Origin: Promethearchaeota archaeon
GTDB taxonomy: Archaea > Asgardarchaeota > Lokiarchaeia > Sigynarchaeales > SOKP01
NCBI GenBank assembly: GCA_030620005.1
Contig: JAUXAJ010000033.1
Coordinates: 1 to 26,155, forward strand
DNA length: 26,155 nt
Direction of reading: 5' to 3'
How positions within the stretch are numbered: position 1 is the first letter of the stretch; every line of letters starts with the position of its first letter. Shown here in pieces: positions 24,035-26,155 of this stretch. Below the pieces are notes generated by a model that saw nothing but the letters and a program-made list of their open reading frames with translations, was not told where the DNA came from and ran no database searches. Position numbers and translations under genes: made by a program.

Positions 24035-24928
24035 ATGGCAGAAGATTATTTTTTAGGCGTATTTTTCGTGATTGTGGCTGGAGTGATTGCGTCTTCGGGT
24101 AATATTCTTCAAAAAAAATCAGTCAACGATATCCCGAAAGAAAATAGGGACGAAAATTTCATGCGAACGCTTATTAAATCACCAACTTGGATTATAGGCT
24201 CTATAATGTGTTACGTAATCAGTTCAATATTCATAATTTTAGGACAATATTCCATTGGACCTGCTCTAATTCCAGGATTATATGCATCTGGCTTGATTGT
24301 TTTAGCAATTGGTTCGGTAAAGTTAATTGGAGAAAAACTCAAACTTTCGGAAATTGCTGGCATCGTCATCATAATTCTTGGAGTTGCCTTGCTTGGAATC
24401 AGCGAATTAGACATCCCAGCCGAAGAGATTGAAACGTTAGATTCAAACTTAATTCTGCGCATTGCTATTTTTTCGATTGTTTTGTTCATTTTATGGATAA
24501 TTAATACTACATTGGCCAAGAAAGATATCAAGCAAAAGGGCATGGTTTTAGCCATTGCAGGGGGTTATCAATTCATCCTTTCGAACGTGTGGATGTTTTG
24601 TCTTTTGGTGTCAATGAGATTTCTCTTTGAAGGCACCATTGGAATTACTTATATTCTCACCTTCGTCGTGTCTCTCATTATCATCGCTTTCAACAACTAT
24701 TTTGGCATCAAACAAACCCAAGAAGCATACAAGTACGCACAAGCAAGCATTGTACAACCCACCCAAGAAGTACCAAAACAAATTTCGGCAGTGTTCATTT
24801 ACTTTTTAGTGTTCCTAAGAACAGCGCCAGAATATTCACTGGCGTTTATTATCATCGGATCGGCATTAATGATCGTAAGCGGGTTTCTACTTGGACGCCG
24901 ACAAGCTGAACTCGATGCGATTGATTAG
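24035..24928 (+). CDS. DMT/EamA-like or NIPA-like membrane transporter
   Basis: An integral membrane protein with about nine to ten hydrophobic segments. It begins GVFFVIVAGVIASSGNILQKKSV, a pattern close to NIPA-type magnesium transporters and other DMT-superfamily proteins. GPALIPGLYASGLIVLAIGSVKLIGEKL is a typical DMT helix pair with a charged exit. A second internal half begins after about residue 140 (ILRIAIFSIVLFILWI). YAQASIVQPTQEVPKQISAVF is also in the style of NIPA. The substrate is not determinable. The ATG at 24035 is 11 bp after the aminotransferase stop, so the genes are co-transcribed. The stop is TAG. Confidence 0.8.
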   Translation: MAEDYFLGVFFVIVAGVIASSGNILQKKSVNDIPKENRDENFMRTLIKSPTWIIGSIMCYVISSIFIILGQYSIGPALIPGLYASGLIVLAIGSVKLIGEKLKLSEIAGIVIIILGVALLGISELDIPAEEIETLDSNLILRIAIFSIVLFILWIINTTLAKKDIKQKGMVLAIAGGYQFILSNVWMFCLLVSMRFLFEGTIGITYILTFVVSLIIIAFNNYFGIKQTQEAYKYAQASIVQPTQEVPKQISAVFIYFLVFLRTAPEYSLAFIIIGSALMIVSGFLLGRRQAELDAID

Positions 24929-24946
24929 AAGTTTTTATGAAACAAA

Positions 24947-24955
24947 TTTTTTTTT
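24947..24955 (+). terminator. T-tract after the transporter gene
   Basis: Nine T in a row lie about 20 bp after the stop at 24928, between two convergent genes. This is the usual archaeal termination signal for the + strand transcript. Confidence 0.45.
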
Positions 24956-24989
24956 ATATCCGTTAAAATTTGCGAGCACACGAATAAAA

Positions 24990-26155
24990 TTAAGCTGATA
25001 CCTCCACCCATATAGGACCTGAGTATACCATTCTACCATTTTCCCCAACCACGCGCACCACATAGAAATCTGCCCCTCTCGTGTTCAATATGGCCGGATT
25101 CACGGGATTATCGCTGTAATCGTTGATATAATATTGTCCATCTCTTTCGACACAATTCTCTATTCCATACGATGTGCCTCTTATTGGCAAAGCGTCTACA
25201 TGTTTTACTTTTGCTATTGGAGAATCAATCGCCAAGCGGACAAGGAGCTCACCGTTCTTAAAAATCTCGATTTTAGAACACCAGTTTGGTGTTCCTTCAT
25301 AGGTTTTTGATGCGGATTGTGGACGCTTGTTTGCTGTGGGAGCTCCGTCTTGAGCAATTACGATATTTATTTCACGGGGGGTTAAAGAATTTTTCACGTT
25401 GAGCGTCGAACCGTCTCCAACTCCTACACCGTTAATAGTAAAGTCGAGAAAGGGACGCCCGTGATCCGACGATGCATAAATCCTTTGATGTTCTAGTCCA
25501 GAAAAAATCGATTCTCTCGTGAGTTTTGAAGCGTATACCGCAGTTAGACCTCCTGGATGTGGCAGATCGATTCGATTAACCCATGTTGTCCAGGGACGTT
25601 GGTGACCGATATACGCGTCAGTATGACTTAGTGAATGCCCAGGATGACCATCGTGTTCGTCGCTAGAAGCGTAGAGCCCCATTCGGTATCCCATCTTGAA
25701 CGCATCCATTATCGATGTTCCATGAGTGTATGTTGGTGGCGGGTCACCGCAGCCTCGATAGTTTAAGGGATGTCGCTGCTCAAGAAGGCATTCCCCGTGA
25801 ACAGAACTTACTTCCACGATCTTCACATATTTAGGATTCATATAGGTCCAATCCGCAACATATTCGTCTTTAGTCGTGTGGTGTGGTAAAGCTAACGCGC
25901 GAGAGCCCGTAGAATCAGTGAAATTGTCAAGCGCTTCCCATAATTGCTATGGCGTGGTAACGACAAAAAAGGATAGAACTGGATTTTTAATCAGCTTGTC
26001 ACCAGAAAACACGCAAGTATAATGACCAGTCTCCGCATTTGTCCATTCTATTCCCTGAAAAGATACGAATTCTCCTGGTTCGTAAGCGTCATTTGCCGAT
26101 TTTTCTAGCGTATCGAGGGCTCCAATTGTAAATTGCATCGTTTCTCCGTGATCAG
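24990..26155 (-). CDS. DUF3604 protein with an in-frame TAG, cut by the window edge
   Basis: The C-terminal ~390 codons of a DUF3604 gene, a family with a PHP/metallohydrolase-like metal site and unknown reaction. The frame is open from the right edge (beginning DHGETMQFTIG) to TAG at 25947-25949 and then, in the same frame, to the stop at 24990. Features are PGEFVSFQGIEWT and GHYTCVFSGD before the TAG; QLWEALDNF, ALALPHHTTKDEY, VEVSSVHGECL and ASSDEHDGHPGHS after it. The residue expected at the TAG is probably Glu or Gln (TPEQLWEAL is a natural reading), so a single G-to-T or C-to-T change would explain it. Candidate causes are sequencing error, a recent nonsense mutation or readthrough. G+C content is clearly higher than in most of the window, which hints at transfer. 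The N-terminus lies outside. Confidence 0.8.

Noticed and set aside
24990..25841. Separate complete gene starting at ATG 25841
   Set aside because: Codons upstream of this ATG continue in the same frame with family-typical sequence (PHHTTKDEY) up to the TAG, so the ATG is internal to a longer DUF3604 gene.
25947..25949. Pyrrolysine or general TAG recoding
   Set aside because: Several intact genes in the window end at TAG (6814-6816, 24021-24023, 24926-24928), no Pyl genes are visible and a one-base change gives a natural Glu or Gln codon. Readthrough is not excluded but is not the first choice.

Overview
The window reads as a piece of an AT-rich archaeal chromosome, most likely from an Asgard (Promethearchaeota, Lokiarchaeia-like) lineage. 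Archaeal identity rests on several recognisable genes: a DtdA-type D-aminoacyl-tRNA deacylase, an archaeal-type alanyl-tRNA synthetase with an N-terminal Cys4 zinc site, endonuclease Q, MptA, an ArfC-type pyrimidine reductase and the F420 enzyme CofG. The Asgard assignment is an inference. It leans on a Ras-like small GTPase fused to a cysteine-rich tail, the low G+C content and the style of the lineage-specific proteins. Start signals are archaeal: TATA boxes roughly 20-45 bp before start codons (short-leader or leaderless transcripts) and GGTGAT/GAGG-type ribosome sites before some genes.

Layout, left to right. 1-416 has no convincing protein gene but carries a run of five or six consecutive hairpins (261-396) just upstream of dtdA. 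0.4-5.4 kb: dtdA, an unknown winged-helix-like protein, a class III aminotransferase, a VOC-fold protein, the small GTPase with zinc-binding tail, and a Nudix hydrolase. 5.6-6.8 kb: two tandem paralogous membrane methyltransferases of the isoprenylcysteine/phospholipid methyltransferase type. 7.1-12.5 kb: a metallophosphoesterase, a divergent ZIP-like membrane protein, alaS and an FMN split-barrel protein. 12.6-14.4 kb: ftsZ and a small cysteine-containing gene, divergently arranged around a 265-bp spacer that holds three related ~14-24 bp repeats resembling operators. 14.4-18.6 kb: endoQ, a small four-helix membrane protein, a ten-repeat TPR protein and a nucleotidyltransferase.

18.7-22.9 kb is a cofactor island on the + strand: mptA (pterin), an Atz/Trz-type amidohydrolase with a deaminase-like metal site, arfC (riboflavin/F420 pyrimidine reductase, broken by an apparent frameshift near 21660) and cofG (deazaflavin ring formation). 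The amidohydrolase sits where one would look for a pyrimidine deaminase feeding the same intermediate. 22.9-24.9 kb holds a class V aminotransferase and a DMT-type membrane transporter. 24.99 kb to the right edge is a DUF3604 gene on the - strand, interrupted by an in-frame TAG and running off the window. From about 22.9 kb to the right end the DNA is visibly richer in G+C.

The most interesting leads are the amidohydrolase as a candidate archaeal deaminase, the shared repeats between ftsZ and its divergent neighbour, the hairpin array before dtdA, the GTPase with a missing DxxG glycine, and the two interrupted genes (arfC, DUF3604).
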